Source of the DNA: Novosphingobium sp. BW1
Lineage (GTDB): Bacteria > Pseudomonadota > Alphaproteobacteria > Sphingomonadales > Sphingomonadaceae
Reading direction: 5' to 3'
DNA: 64,000 nucleotides
NCBI RefSeq assembly: GCF_008107685.1
Contig: NZ_VIRF01000041.1
Coordinates: 1 to 64,000 of the forward strand
Positions 27,022-35,727 of this stretch are shown in pieces. The notes under the pieces were generated by a model. It was not told where the DNA came from. It ran no database searches and worked only from the letters and a program-made list of their open reading frames with translations. A program made the position numbers and the translations under genes. How positions within the stretch are numbered: position 1 is the first letter of the stretch; every line of letters begins with the position of its first letter.

Positions 27022-27470
27022 TTGCCCTTAGCCATCGCCTGCTGCAGTTCTTCGCCGGTCATGTCCTTCATCTCGCGCGGGACATAATTCTCGTCATGCT
27101 TGGCGAGGAGATTGTCGGCCACGAACGTGCCATCGCTTCCCATGTGGCCCTCGGCCACGACGCCCGAGCCTTCCACGAAGAGCGAGGGGACAATGCCGCG
27201 GAACGTAACTGGCACGCGTGCCTCCTTGTCCTCGACGACGAAGGCGATGCTTACCCCATCGGGCAGCGTACGGATCGAGCCCTGCTCGACCATGCCGCCC
27301 AAGCGCACCGCGCGCGAGGCTTCGGGGGGGCTCGCCACGATCTCGCGGGGAACGTAAAAATAGCTTGCCTGGTTGCGCAGCGCCCAGATCGCCAGGATCG
27401 CCGCGCCGATCAGCACGACCATCGCGACGGCGAGCAGCACGAGGCGCTGGTGCTTTGCCTTGATTGCCAT
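27018..27470 (-). CDS. ccmE: Heme chaperone CcmE
   Basis: CcmE binds heme covalently in the periplasm and delivers it to CcmF. The 150-residue protein has one N-terminal membrane anchor (residues 8-32), an OB-fold domain and the heme-binding His125 followed by Tyr129 in KHDENYVP. The normal His-type motif is present, not the CxxxY variant. Confidence 0.96.
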   Translation of the reverse strand: MAIKAKHQRLVLLAVAMVVLIGAAILAIWALRNQASYFYVPREIVASPPEASRAVRLGGMVEQGSIRTLPDGVSIAFVVEDKEARVPVTFRGIVPSLFVEGSGVVAEGHMGSDGTFVADNLLAKHDENYVPREMKDMTGEELQQAMAKGK

Positions 27471-27475
27471 CCTTG

Positions 27476-27616
27476 TCAGCGCTTCCTTGCCTCATCGCGC
27501 CGTTTTTCAGCGCGTTTCATCATCACAAGCGACCAGCCGACCATCGCCGCCGTGGCTCCCACGCCGATGGCGTAGGAGGCAAGGACGAAAGTCCAGGGGT
27601 CCATCGCTTCGCGCAT
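27476..27616 (-). CDS. ccmD: Heme exporter protein CcmD
   Basis: The 46-residue protein has one membrane helix (WTFVLASYAIGVGATAAMVG) and a basic cytoplasmic tail (MKRAEKRRDEARKR), as in CcmD, which helps release holo-CcmE from the ABC complex. The start may be 27616 or the internal ATG at 27604 (MDPWTF). It lies between ccmC and ccmE with 5-16 bp gaps. Confidence 0.9.
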   Translation of the reverse strand: MREAMDPWTFVLASYAIGVGATAAMVGWSLVMMKRAEKRRDEARKR

Positions 27617-27632
27617 TCTCTCGCGTCCTCTC

Positions 27633-28361
27633 TCAACCGGCCTGGGCCAGCGCCTTACGGCGCAGCCGCGCCTCGGCCTGCTGGTGCGCCAGGATTGCCC
27701 GCATACGCGCCAGCACCACACCCGCAAAGATCAGCGTGAAGCCTGACATCGCGATCAGCAGCGGCCACAGGAACGCGCCAGACATGGCCGAGCCGCCCGT
27801 GGTGATGCTGGGGGGCTGGTGCTGGCTGTTCCACCAGATCACCGAATAATGGATAATGGGAATGTTCACCGCGCCCACAAGGCCGAAGATCGCCGGCGCG
27901 CGGGTTCCTGCCCCGTCGGACGCCTCGCTTGCCTGCGACAGCGCCATCCAGCCGAAGTAGAGGAACAGCAGGACCAGCATCGAGGTCAGACGCCCGTCCC
28001 ACACCCACCAGGTACCCCAGGCCGGACGACCCCAGAGTGAACCCGTCACCAGGCACACCGCGGTAAAGACTGCGCCGGGCACCGCGCAGGCGCGCGCGGC
28101 AATTCCAGCCAGGGGGTGGCGCCAGACGAGTTCGGTGAAACTGGCGATCGCAATGCCGCTCCAGCCCGCCATACCCAGCCAGGCGGCGGGCACATGCAGG
28201 TAGACGATGCGGACCGTCTCGCCCTGCAGGCGTTCGGCAGGTGCGAGGAAAAGGCCCCATACCAGGGCGGCAAGGGCGATCACGATACCTACACCAAGGC
28301 ACAGCGGCATAAGCCAGCGTGCGATGCGCAGAAAACGGGCCGGGTTGGCGAAGCCGTGCAT
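27633..28361 (-). CDS. ccmC: Heme exporter protein CcmC
   Basis: CcmC attaches heme to CcmE on the periplasmic side. The 242-residue protein has six membrane helices, the tryptophan-rich motif GTWWVWDGRLTS and conserved periplasmic histidines (YLHVPAAW, IIHYSVIWWNSQHQ). It is the first gene of this ccm operon; the ABC subunits CcmA and CcmB are not encoded upstream, where a tRNA gene stands instead. Confidence 0.96.
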   Translation of the reverse strand: MHGFANPARFLRIARWLMPLCLGVGIVIALAALVWGLFLAPAERLQGETVRIVYLHVPAAWLGMAGWSGIAIASFTELVWRHPLAGIAARACAVPGAVFTAVCLVTGSLWGRPAWGTWWVWDGRLTSMLVLLFLYFGWMALSQASEASDGAGTRAPAIFGLVGAVNIPIIHYSVIWWNSQHQPPSITTGGSAMSGAFLWPLLIAMSGFTLIFAGVVLARMRAILAHQQAEARLRRKALAQAG

Positions 28362-28467
28362 AAGCCGCGCTTTCTAAAGACCGTGCCGAAAGGAGCAAGT
28401 GAATGATGGAAAAGGCTTACGGTTTTTACCCGCCTATTAGGCCAAGGTATCATAAGCTTCGAAGGAA

Positions 28468-28544
28468 TGGGGCGATTGATGGGGTTCGAACCCACGACCT
28501 CCGGTACCACAAACCGGCGCTCTGACCAACTGAGCTACAATCGC
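28468..28544 (-). tRNA. tRNA-His (anticodon GTG)
   Basis: The minus strand gives a 77-nt cloverleaf with encoded CCA. The anticodon stem CCGGT/ACCGG encloses TTGTGGT (anticodon GTG), and the T arm is GTGGG/CCCAT. An extra G precedes the 7-bp acceptor stem GCGATTG and faces discriminator C, matching the G-1 identity element of tRNA-His. Confidence 0.95.
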
Positions 28545-28727
28545 CACACGTCCCGTTCGACCATCTGCGAACCGGGACACTTTAGCCGCGAACCAAAGTG
28601 CATTGAAGCGCCCTCGGTGCGGGAGCGCGCCTTTGCACACAGTTGACGCGTTTGCCAAGCAAAAAAGTGATAAAATCGTCTGGAGAGGCAATTTTCTTGG
28701 GCGAAGCCAGCGACTATCGTGCGGCGC

Positions 28728-29360
28728 ATGGTCACTGCCACCGAATCATACGCCGTTCCGATCCAGGCCCACCCAGCCGCGCGCAAGGTCCCCTCGCCGC
28801 GAATCGAGATGTACATTCTGCCCAATTTCCTCTCGGGCGAACAATGCACGCGCCTGATTGACAAGATCGAGGCCCAGCACCGTCCCTCCACGATCACCGG
28901 CTACAACGGCGACGATGTCTTCCGCACCAGTTCGACCTGCGACCTCTCGCCGCGCGATCCGGACGTCGCCGATCTCCGCACGCGCCTGGGTGCGCTCGCC
29001 GGAATCCCCGAAAGTCACGCCGAGCCTCTCCAGGGCCAGCGCTACGAAGTCGGGCAGGAGTTCAAGGCCCACACCGACTACTTCGAGCCCGATCGGCCCG
29101 AGTTCGCGCAGTTCTGCTCTGTCGCGGGGCAGCGGACCTGGACGTACATGATGTACCTGAACGCGGTCGATGCAGGCGGCGCCACCCGCTTCAAGGTCGC
29201 GGACAAGATCATCCAGCCCGAAGCGGGCAAGCTTATCTGCTGGAACAACCTGCGCCCCGACGGATCGCCCAATGCCGCAACGCTTCATCACGCAATGAAA
29301 GTGCGCAAGGGCCGCAAATACGTCCTCACGCAGTGGTTCCGGGAGAAAGCCTGGGGCTGA
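28728..29360 (+). CDS. Prolyl 4-hydroxylase-like 2OG-Fe(II) oxygenase
   Basis: The 210-residue protein is a P4H-type dioxygenase. Iron ligands are His115 and Asp117 (AHTDYF) and a His in LHHAMKV (187/188). Lys197 (RKYVLTQWFRE) should bind 2-oxoglutarate. Its substrate is unknown; bacterial relatives may hydroxylate proteins or small molecules. The ATG at 28728 is preferred over the GTG three codons earlier. No operon partner is evident. Confidence 0.9.
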   Translation: MVTATESYAVPIQAHPAARKVPSPRIEMYILPNFLSGEQCTRLIDKIEAQHRPSTITGYNGDDVFRTSSTCDLSPRDPDVADLRTRLGALAGIPESHAEPLQGQRYEVGQEFKAHTDYFEPDRPEFAQFCSVAGQRTWTYMMYLNAVDAGGATRFKVADKIIQPEAGKLICWNNLRPDGSPNAATLHHAMKVRKGRKYVLTQWFREKAWG

Positions 29361-29449
29361 TTGGCCGCCGCGCCCTCGCCGGTGCCTCGCACGATCCCCT
29401 AAGTGCCGGTTAGAGCCCGGGTAGGCGCTCTGCACGTAGTCTGGAGCAC

Positions 29450-29890
29450 GTGTCCAGCTACGAACCCGCTTCGCCCGCGCATGCTGCTCTGACGGCCTTG
29501 CCCACGCCTGCCACACATGACGAGCGCCGCCGCGAAACGCGCCACCCCATCCGGCAGCGGATCTTCCTGCGCACGGACGGTGTCCCCATCGGGAGGGCCT
29601 GGCTGCTCGACCTGTCGGCCAGCGGCTGCTGCGTCCATGCCGAGGGGCTGGACCTGCGCATCGGCCAGTGCCTGAGCCTCCACCGCGGCGCGGGGCTCGC
29701 CTTCCTCACCAGCGGCCACGGCGCAGTGGTTCGCTGGACCCACGCGGACATGGCCGGCCTTCAGTTCGAGCGCGCGATCCCCTCCAGCGACACCTTATGG
29801 CAAGGTCTTATCGCAACGAGCGGGGGCTCCTACACGGGCGAGAGCCCGGCCCTGCCGCTTGAACCCGACCAAGCGCACCCCGATTCGTGA
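29450..29890 (+). CDS. PilZ domain protein
   Basis: The 146-residue protein is a single PilZ domain with short tails. The c-di-GMP binding motifs are present: RRETR (RxxxR, 27-31) and DLSASG (D/NxSxxG, 54-59). It may respond to the messenger handled by the GGDEF-EAL protein at 15.2 kb. The start is GTG at 29450 with a close GGAG; a later start is possible without loss of the domain. Confidence 0.85.
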   Translation: MSSYEPASPAHAALTALPTPATHDERRRETRHPIRQRIFLRTDGVPIGRAWLLDLSASGCCVHAEGLDLRIGQCLSLHRGAGLAFLTSGHGAVVRWTHADMAGLQFERAIPSSDTLWQGLIATSGGSYTGESPALPLEPDQAHPDS

Positions 29891-29926
29891 ACCGGCACCT
29901 GACGCGCCCTAGACCCACAACGAAAA

Positions 29927-29950
29927 AGGGCGGCCCCGCAAGGCCGCCCT
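29927..29950 (-). terminator. Terminator of rpmE
   Basis: AGGGCGGCC and GGCCGCCCT form a perfect 9-bp stem with a 6-nt loop. Read on the minus strand it is followed by TTTTT, 32 bp after the rpmE stop. Confidence 0.9.
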
Positions 29951-29981
29951 CTTCGTTTCAAGGTTCGGATGAACCGTCGCC

Positions 29982-30209
29982 TCACTTCTTGTTGAGCGAG
30001 AGACCACCGAAACGCTTGTTGAACTGTGCCACGCGGCCACCTTCGTTGACGCGCTGCTGACCACCGGTCCAGGCAGGGTGCGTGGTGGGATCGACGTCGA
30101 GCACGAGCGTGTCACCTTCCGAGCCCCAGGTCGAGCGGGTCTGGAACGTGGTGCCGTCGGTCATCTGGACGGTGATCATGTGGTAGTCGGGGTGCAGATC
30201 GGCCTTCAT
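29982..30209 (-). CDS. rpmE: 50S ribosomal protein L31 (zinc-free type)
   Basis: The 75-residue protein shows [32 protein letters not shown] and FNKRFGGL, all typical of L31. The CxxC zinc ligands of the C+ form are absent, so this is the zinc-independent form common in alphaproteobacteria. The start is the ATG at 30209. Single-gene unit with its own terminator. Confidence 0.95.
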   Translation of the reverse strand: MKADLHPDYHMITVQMTDGTTFQTRSTWGSEGDTLVLDVDPTTHPAWTGGQQRVNEGGRVAQFNKRFGGLSLNKK

Positions 30210-30342
30210 GTCGTAATCTCTCTTGCATATGGCCGGTTCCGACCGGCCTGCCATGGAAAGCGGCGCGCTTACATCGGAACGGCACCAATGGCAAGTCCCG
30301 GCGCGCCAGCTGGGGCGAAAGGGGCCCTAAAGCCCCCTTCCC

Positions 30343-30795
30343 TCAGGCATCGGCGATCATCGCGGTGAAGCTGACCTCGCAGGTCGTCTTCCCGTCGATC
30401 GAGGCCGTCCCCGCGAACTTGCAGACCCGCGCGCGCTTCTGGACGAAGCTCACCTTGAGGTCGAGCAGGTGCCCGGGCGTCACGGGATTGCGGAATTTCG
30501 CGTTCTCGATCGCCATGAAGTAGACGAGCTTGCCCGAGCCCGCGAGACCCAGGGTCTCGATGGCCAGGATACCCGCCGTCTGCGCCAGCGCCTCGATCTG
30601 GAGAACGCCGGGCATGATCGGACGGCCGGGGAAATGGCCCTGGAAGAAATCCTCATTGAAGCTCACCGCCTTGACCGCGTGGATCGACTCCTCATCGAAG
30701 GAGACCACCCGGTCGACGAGCAGCATCGGGTAGCGATGCGGCAGCGCCTCGAGGATTTTCGGGATGTCGTAGACCAGTTCGCCCGGTTCGCTCAT
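30343..30795 (-). CDS. fabZ: 3-hydroxyacyl-[ACP] dehydratase FabZ
   Basis: FabZ dehydrates 3-hydroxyacyl-ACP in fatty acid elongation. The 150-residue hot-dog protein has catalytic His54 in [13 protein letters not shown] and Glu68 in LQIEALAQ. It is the last gene of the large minus-strand envelope block, 24 bp after ompH. lpxA and lpxD, often neighbours elsewhere, are not present here. Confidence 0.97.
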   Translation of the reverse strand: MSEPGELVYDIPKILEALPHRYPMLLVDRVVSFDEESIHAVKAVSFNEDFFQGHFPGRPIMPGVLQIEALAQTAGILAIETLGLAGSGKLVYFMAIENAKFRNPVTPGHLLDLKVSFVQKRARVCKFAGTASIDGKTTCEVSFTAMIADA

Positions 30796-30819
30796 CGTAC
30801 AGGTACTTTCGTCTGGAAA

Positions 30820-31506
30820 TTAACGGCCGGCGGGAGCCGCAGCGTTACCAGCGGCCGGAGCCTGGGCCTGACCGGCCTGCTGCTGACGCGCGCGCGCTTC
30901 ACGCACCTGGCGCGGTTCCCAGCCCTCGGGCGGGACGATCTGCGCGGTCGGGATCGCGGTGTTGAGCTCGGCCAGGATGTCCTGGTTGAGCGAATAGGCA
31001 CCATCGGTGATCGCCTGGATCGACTGCGGGTTGAGGAGGATGGTGACCTTCTTCTTGGTCATCGCAGCCTTCACCGCATCGTTCAGTTTGTCCTCGATCT
31101 GTTCGTTGACGTAGGCCTCCGAGAGCGAGACCGGCGCGAGGATCTGCTGCAGTTCCTGCTGGCCCTGCTGCTGGATCTGCTGGATCTGCTGGGCCTGCTG
31201 CTGCAGCGCCGCCTCGTTCGGGTTCGCGGCACGGCTGTCAGCCTGGTACTTCTGGATCAGCGGCTGAAGCTGAGCCTGGATCGCGGCGCGGCGGCTGTTG
31301 GCCTGGTCAATCTGCGCCTTGTAGGTGGTCTGGCGCTGTTCACGCGCGGTCTGGTTGGCCGCAGAGCTCAAGACGATGCCTTCGAGGTCGGCCACGCCGA
31401 TGCCCGGGACCACGGTGCCCGACTGGGCCGAGGCCGCGCCCGGAAGCGCGACGGAAGCAAGCGCCAGGGTCGAAGCCAGCGCAGCGGACTTGAGAAGAGT
31501 TTTCAT
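30820..31506 (-). CDS. OmpH/Skp-like periplasmic chaperone
   Basis: The 228-residue protein has a signal peptide (cleavage near ASA-QSG), a long Gln/Ala-rich coiled coil (about 60-130, QQQAQQIQQIQQQGQQELQQ) and a C-terminal Pro/Ala-rich tail. Skp-type chaperones shield outer-membrane proteins on the way to BamA. It starts one base inside the bamA stop (TGATG), so the two are coupled. It is longer than E. coli Skp (161 residues) because of the coil and tail. Confidence 0.9.
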   Translation of the reverse strand: MKTLLKSAALASTLALASVALPGAASAQSGTVVPGIGVADLEGIVLSSAANQTAREQRQTTYKAQIDQANSRRAAIQAQLQPLIQKYQADSRAANPNEAALQQQAQQIQQIQQQGQQELQQILAPVSLSEAYVNEQIEDKLNDAVKAAMTKKKVTILLNPQSIQAITDGAYSLNQDILAELNTAIPTAQIVPPEGWEPRQVREARARQQQAGQAQAPAAGNAAAPAGR

Positions 31507-34145
31507 CAGAATTGCGTTCCCACGTTGAATGAAAAGACCCGGGTGTCATCACCATCGCGCTTCAGAAGCACGTGCGACATGTCGATACGGAAGGGTCCAA
31601 AGGGTGAGTTCCAGTTCACGCCGACACCGATGGCCACACGCGGCAGCCAGGTATCGCCGAGATAACTCTCGGTGAAATAACTCGTCGAGCCGGCCGGATT
31701 GCGCGTTGCACCGGTGTCCGGATCGATCTGATCGATGCTCGTACCCACGACATTGCCGTCATCGTCGAGCACATTGTAGAGCTGGTTGCCGTCCTGGTCA
31801 CGCTGACCGACGAAGCAGCCATCTCCGCAGTCGCTGAGTTCGGGACGTCGTGTACCCCAGACCGCGCCGGCATCGACGAAGACCGAGGGACGAAGGCCCA
31901 TTTCGCGCGCGCCCGATCCAAGCGGGATCTCCAGTTCGGCACGCCCCATGTAGTAGTACTTACCGCCCAGCGCGTCGTCGGAATCGTTGCCCGGCACGGT
32001 GTAGTTGCCGTCCTCGTCGGGACCGAAATACTGGCGGATCACGCGCGGGCCAACACCGCGCACGGCAAAGCCACGCATCTGCGGGTTACCAAGGTAGAAG
32101 CGGTCGGTAAGGCGCACGTAGTCATCGCCGCCGTAGGGCTCGATGATGCCGCCTTCGCCCTGCAGCGAGAAGATGAAGCCACCGCCCAGCGGCCAGTACT
32201 TGGCCGCATTGGCACGCAGGCGGGCGTACTTCACGTCGCCGCCCAGGCCCGCGACATCGACGCTGACCTGCGCGGTTTCGCCCCGCGAAGGACGCACGCG
32301 GTTGTCGAGCGTATCGTAGATCAGCGAGAAGCCGACAATCGAGCTCAGACGCTTGCCGATGGCGTCGCACAGATAACGGCCCGCACGCAGCGGGTCGCAC
32401 TCAAGCTCGCCGGTATCGCCGATCGAGTAGAACTGGTTCTCCGAGAGCGAGACGTCATCGTAGTTGAGCGTGTAGCGCCCCACCGCGGTGATGTACTCGG
32501 TCACCGGGACACCGGCACGCACCTGGAAACCGGTCGTGGTCTGCTGGTAGGTGGTGTTGCGGTTCGAGTTCTGGAAGTTGAAGTTGTTGTAGTCGCGGCG
32601 GTAGAGGTCGACCCCGAGCGAGACGTTCTTGTCGAACAGGTACGGCTCGACGAAGCTGGCCTGGACCGAACGCGAATAGCGCGAGTAGCTGCCCGACAGA
32701 CCCACCGTCTGGCCGCGGCCACGGAAGTTGCGCTGGCGGATCGAGGCCTGGAAGATGAAGCTTTCCAGGCTCGAGAAACCGGCCGAAAGCTGAAGTTCGC
32801 CGGTTGGGCGCTCTTCCACATTGGCTTCCAAAATGATGCGGTCATCGGCTGCACCCGGCTTCTGCTCGACCTCGAACTTCTCCTGGAAGTAGCCGAGCGA
32901 TTTGATGCGGTTGGTTGAACGGCGCACCTGGAGCGAGTTGAAGGCATCGCCCTCGGCGAGACGGAACTCGCGGCGGATGACCTTGTCCTGGGTGAGCGTG
33001 TTGCCGTTGATGTCGATGCGCTCGACGTAGACGCGCGGCGCTTCACGGATCACGAAGGTCAGACCCATGGTGAGATCTTCCTTGTTGCGATCATACTGCG
33101 GGCGCACGTCCGCAAAGGCATAGCCGAAGGCGCCAGCGGTGTTGTTGAGGCTCTCAATCGTGTCCTCGACCTGCTTGGCATTGTACCAGTCACCCGCCTT
33201 CATCGGCAGGTTCTGGGACATCTTCTCGCTGCTGAAGTCGCGCAGCTGGCTTTCCACCTTCACATCGCCGAACTTGTAGCGCTCACCTTCCTCCACCACG
33301 TAGGTGATGATGAAGTCCTTCTTGTCCGGCGTGAGCTCAGCCACGGCCGAGACAACGCGGAAGTCGGCGTAACCTTCGGTCAGGTAGAACTGGCGCAGCT
33401 TTTGCTGATCAAAGGCCATGCGGTCGGGGTCATAGCTGGTGCCCGAAGAGAACAGACGCCAGAAACGGGCCTGCTTGGTCACCATCTGCGAGCGCAGTTC
33501 CCCGTCCGAGAAGGCCTCGTTGCCGATCACGTTGATCTGGCGGACCTTGGACTTGTCGCCCTCGGTGATCTCGAAGACGATATCGACGCGGTTCTGGTCA
33601 AGCATGACCATCTTGGGCTCAACCGTGGCGGCATAGCGGCCCTGACGCTTGTAAAGCTCGATGATGCGGGCGACGTCGGCGCGGACCTTGGAACGGGTGA
33701 AGATCTGGCGCGGCGAGACCTTGATCTCGGGCAGGATCTTGTCGTTCTTGATGCGCTTGTTGCCTTCAAGAATGATGCGGTTGACGACCGGGTTTTCCTG
33801 AACCTCGATCACCACCGCGCCGTTCTCGTTGGTCACCTCGACCGACTTGAACAGCTCGGTCGCGTAGAGATCCTTGAGCGCACCGTCGGCGGCCGCCTTG
33901 GTGTAAGGCTGGCCGATGCGCAGCTTCACGTAGGAAAGAACCGTCTGCTGCTCGAGACGCTCCGAGCCACGCACGGTAAGCGAGGTGATCGTTTCGGCTT
34001 CGGGCTGCGCGGCGGGCTCGGCCGGAGCGCTCTGCGCGGCCGCATCCTGGGCAAAGGCGGCCGAGGGCACACCGGCCAGGATCGTGGTCCCAAGGAGCAC
34101 GGCCGCGACGTGTGACGAGCGGCGAGCCTCAGTGCTGCGAACCAT
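31506..34145 (-). CDS. bamA: Outer membrane protein assembly factor BamA
   Basis: BamA is the central beta-barrel insertase. The 879-residue protein has a signal peptide (LLGTTILAGVPSAAFA), five POTRA domains in the first ~430 residues, and a C-terminal 16-strand barrel containing the RGF-type motif (MRGFAVRGVGPR) and ending in Phe (FNVGTQF). I chose the ATG at 34145 because it has a well-placed GGAG and gives a clean signal peptide; frames from 34160 or 34271 add an unlikely N-terminus. Confidence 0.96.
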   Translation of the reverse strand: MVRSTEARRSSHVAAVLLGTTILAGVPSAAFAQDAAAQSAPAEPAAQPEAETITSLTVRGSERLEQQTVLSYVKLRIGQPYTKAAADGALKDLYATELFKSVEVTNENGAVVIEVQENPVVNRIILEGNKRIKNDKILPEIKVSPRQIFTRSKVRADVARIIELYKRQGRYAATVEPKMVMLDQNRVDIVFEITEGDKSKVRQINVIGNEAFSDGELRSQMVTKQARFWRLFSSGTSYDPDRMAFDQQKLRQFYLTEGYADFRVVSAVAELTPDKKDFIITYVVEEGERYKFGDVKVESQLRDFSSEKMSQNLPMKAGDWYNAKQVEDTIESLNNTAGAFGYAFADVRPQYDRNKEDLTMGLTFVIREAPRVYVERIDINGNTLTQDKVIRREFRLAEGDAFNSLQVRRSTNRIKSLGYFQEKFEVEQKPGAADDRIILEANVEERPTGELQLSAGFSSLESFIFQASIRQRNFRGRGQTVGLSGSYSRYSRSVQASFVEPYLFDKNVSLGVDLYRRDYNNFNFQNSNRNTTYQQTTTGFQVRAGVPVTEYITAVGRYTLNYDDVSLSENQFYSIGDTGELECDPLRAGRYLCDAIGKRLSSIVGFSLIYDTLDNRVRPSRGETAQVSVDVAGLGGDVKYARLRANAAKYWPLGGGFIFSLQGEGGIIEPYGGDDYVRLTDRFYLGNPQMRGFAVRGVGPRVIRQYFGPDEDGNYTVPGNDSDDALGGKYYYMGRAELEIPLGSGAREMGLRPSVFVDAGAVWGTRRPELSDCGDGCFVGQRDQDGNQLYNVLDDDGNVVGTSIDQIDPDTGATRNPAGSTSYFTESYLGDTWLPRVAIGVGVNWNSPFGPFRIDMSHVLLKRDGDDTRVFSFNVGTQF

Positions 34146-34316
34146 TTCCACTCCGATCATTCCAAGATAATTCCTGATAAGCGCCTCAGCGAGATCCATG
34201 ACAGTCGGCAGGCCTGCACCGAAACCTGCGCAAGTCCGCAGCCATCTGCCTGATGGAGCCGCCACGATCAAGCAGCCAAACCGGGCGACATTGTGATCCT
34301 CGGTAAAATTCCTGCC

Positions 34317-35690
34317 CTATCCCCCGAAAATCGGCAGGGAGACAATGTCGTTCACCGTAACGAACACCATGAGCGCCAGAAGAAATACCACTCCCGTACG
34401 GATCGCCCACTCCTGGCTGCGACCATCGAGAGGTTTGCGACGAACCCACTCCGCCGCGTAGAAAGCCAGATGTCCTCCATCGAGGCCCGGGATTGGCAGG
34501 AGGTTGATGAACGCCAAGTTAATCGATATAAACGCCGAGAAAGCCACGAAATTCTCCCAACCAAGGGAGAATTGCTGGCCCGAGGCCTGGGCGATCTTTA
34601 TGGGCCCGCCAAGCTCTTTGACCGAACGCTCGCCGAAGATGATCTGGCGAAGCCCTGTCACCATATCGTCGAGCATGTCGAAGCTGCGCGCAAAGCCGAT
34701 CCCGACCGCTGCGACAGGACCAACCGGCACAAGCCGACCGACCCGCGCCTCGACGCCGATCATACCCACGCTTTCCTCTGCCCCATCTGCGCCCGGGCGC
34801 ATTGCGGCGCGCACGGCGACGGGCAGAGCCAGTTCGGCTCCATCGCGCTCGACGGTAAAGCGAAGCGTCTCCCCGGCGCGCGGCTGCACCAGGTCAATAA
34901 CATCGTGGAAACTGGTAACATCCTGCCCCTCGATACCCACGATCCGGTCGCCCACTTCGAAACCGGCGTCCTTGGCCGCGGAATCGGAGGTAAACCCCGC
35001 CACGATGGGCTGATCGAACGACACGCCCAGGTCGCCGATGCGGGCGGTCTTGCCGAAGCCGTCGTCGATCTCGCGCGCGGCAATCTCGACCGGCAGGGTC
35101 ATGTCGCGCCCTTCGCGCTCGATACCCAGGGGAACGCGCCCCTCGGGGTGAAGCAGGATGTAGCGGTCCAGATCCTGGACATCGCCCACAGCCTCGCCGT
35201 CGATAGAGGTGATACGGTCGCCGACCTTGAGCCCTGCCTCCTGGGCGACCGAATTCTCGGCGAAGTCGGCAATCACCGGTTCGACCACACGGTTGCCGTA
35301 AGCCATCGTGAAGGCGGCAAAGATCGCGACACACAGGAGAAGATTGGTGAGTGGGCCGGCAAAGACGATCAGCGCCCGCTGCCACAGCGGCTTGAACTGG
35401 AACATCTGCCCGCGCTGCTCGGCCGGAGCCTCGCTAGCCCCGGCATCCGAGGCGCTGGCAGGGTTCATGTCGCCTGCAAACTGGACATAGCCACCGAGCG
35501 GGAGCGCGCAGAGCTTCCAGCGGGTGCCGCGCGTGTCGGTCCACCCGGCCAGTTCCTTGCCGAAGCCCACCGAGAACGCATCGGCCTTCACCCCGAAGAA
35601 ACGGCCAACCAGGTAGTGGCCAAGCTCGTGGATGACCACGAGCGGCCCCAGCACGAGCAGAAATGCAAAAACCGTTGTCAGGACGCCCAT
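34317..35690 (-). CDS. rseP: Site-2 protease RseP
   Basis: RseP is an intramembrane zinc metalloprotease for regulated proteolysis and signal-peptide remnants. The 457-residue protein has HELGH (21-25) in helix 1, two PDZ domains (GLKVGDRITSIDGE and GFEVGDRIVGIEGQ), and the second catalytic motif GLDGGHL near the C-terminus. It lies between dxr and bamA in the conserved order. Confidence 0.96.
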   Translation of the reverse strand: MGVLTTVFAFLLVLGPLVVIHELGHYLVGRFFGVKADAFSVGFGKELAGWTDTRGTRWKLCALPLGGYVQFAGDMNPASASDAGASEAPAEQRGQMFQFKPLWQRALIVFAGPLTNLLLCVAIFAAFTMAYGNRVVEPVIADFAENSVAQEAGLKVGDRITSIDGEAVGDVQDLDRYILLHPEGRVPLGIEREGRDMTLPVEIAAREIDDGFGKTARIGDLGVSFDQPIVAGFTSDSAAKDAGFEVGDRIVGIEGQDVTSFHDVIDLVQPRAGETLRFTVERDGAELALPVAVRAAMRPGADGAEESVGMIGVEARVGRLVPVGPVAAVGIGFARSFDMLDDMVTGLRQIIFGERSVKELGGPIKIAQASGQQFSLGWENFVAFSAFISINLAFINLLPIPGLDGGHLAFYAAEWVRRKPLDGRSQEWAIRTGVVFLLALMVFVTVNDIVSLPIFGG

Positions 35691-35727
35691 CAGGCCAGTC
35701 CCCTCCCCTCGATCAACTGCCAGGCAG

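Noticed and set aside
31140..31220. Short tandem repeats in the ompH gene as a repeat element
   Set aside because: They are the codons of the Gln-rich coiled coil, not a DNA repeat.
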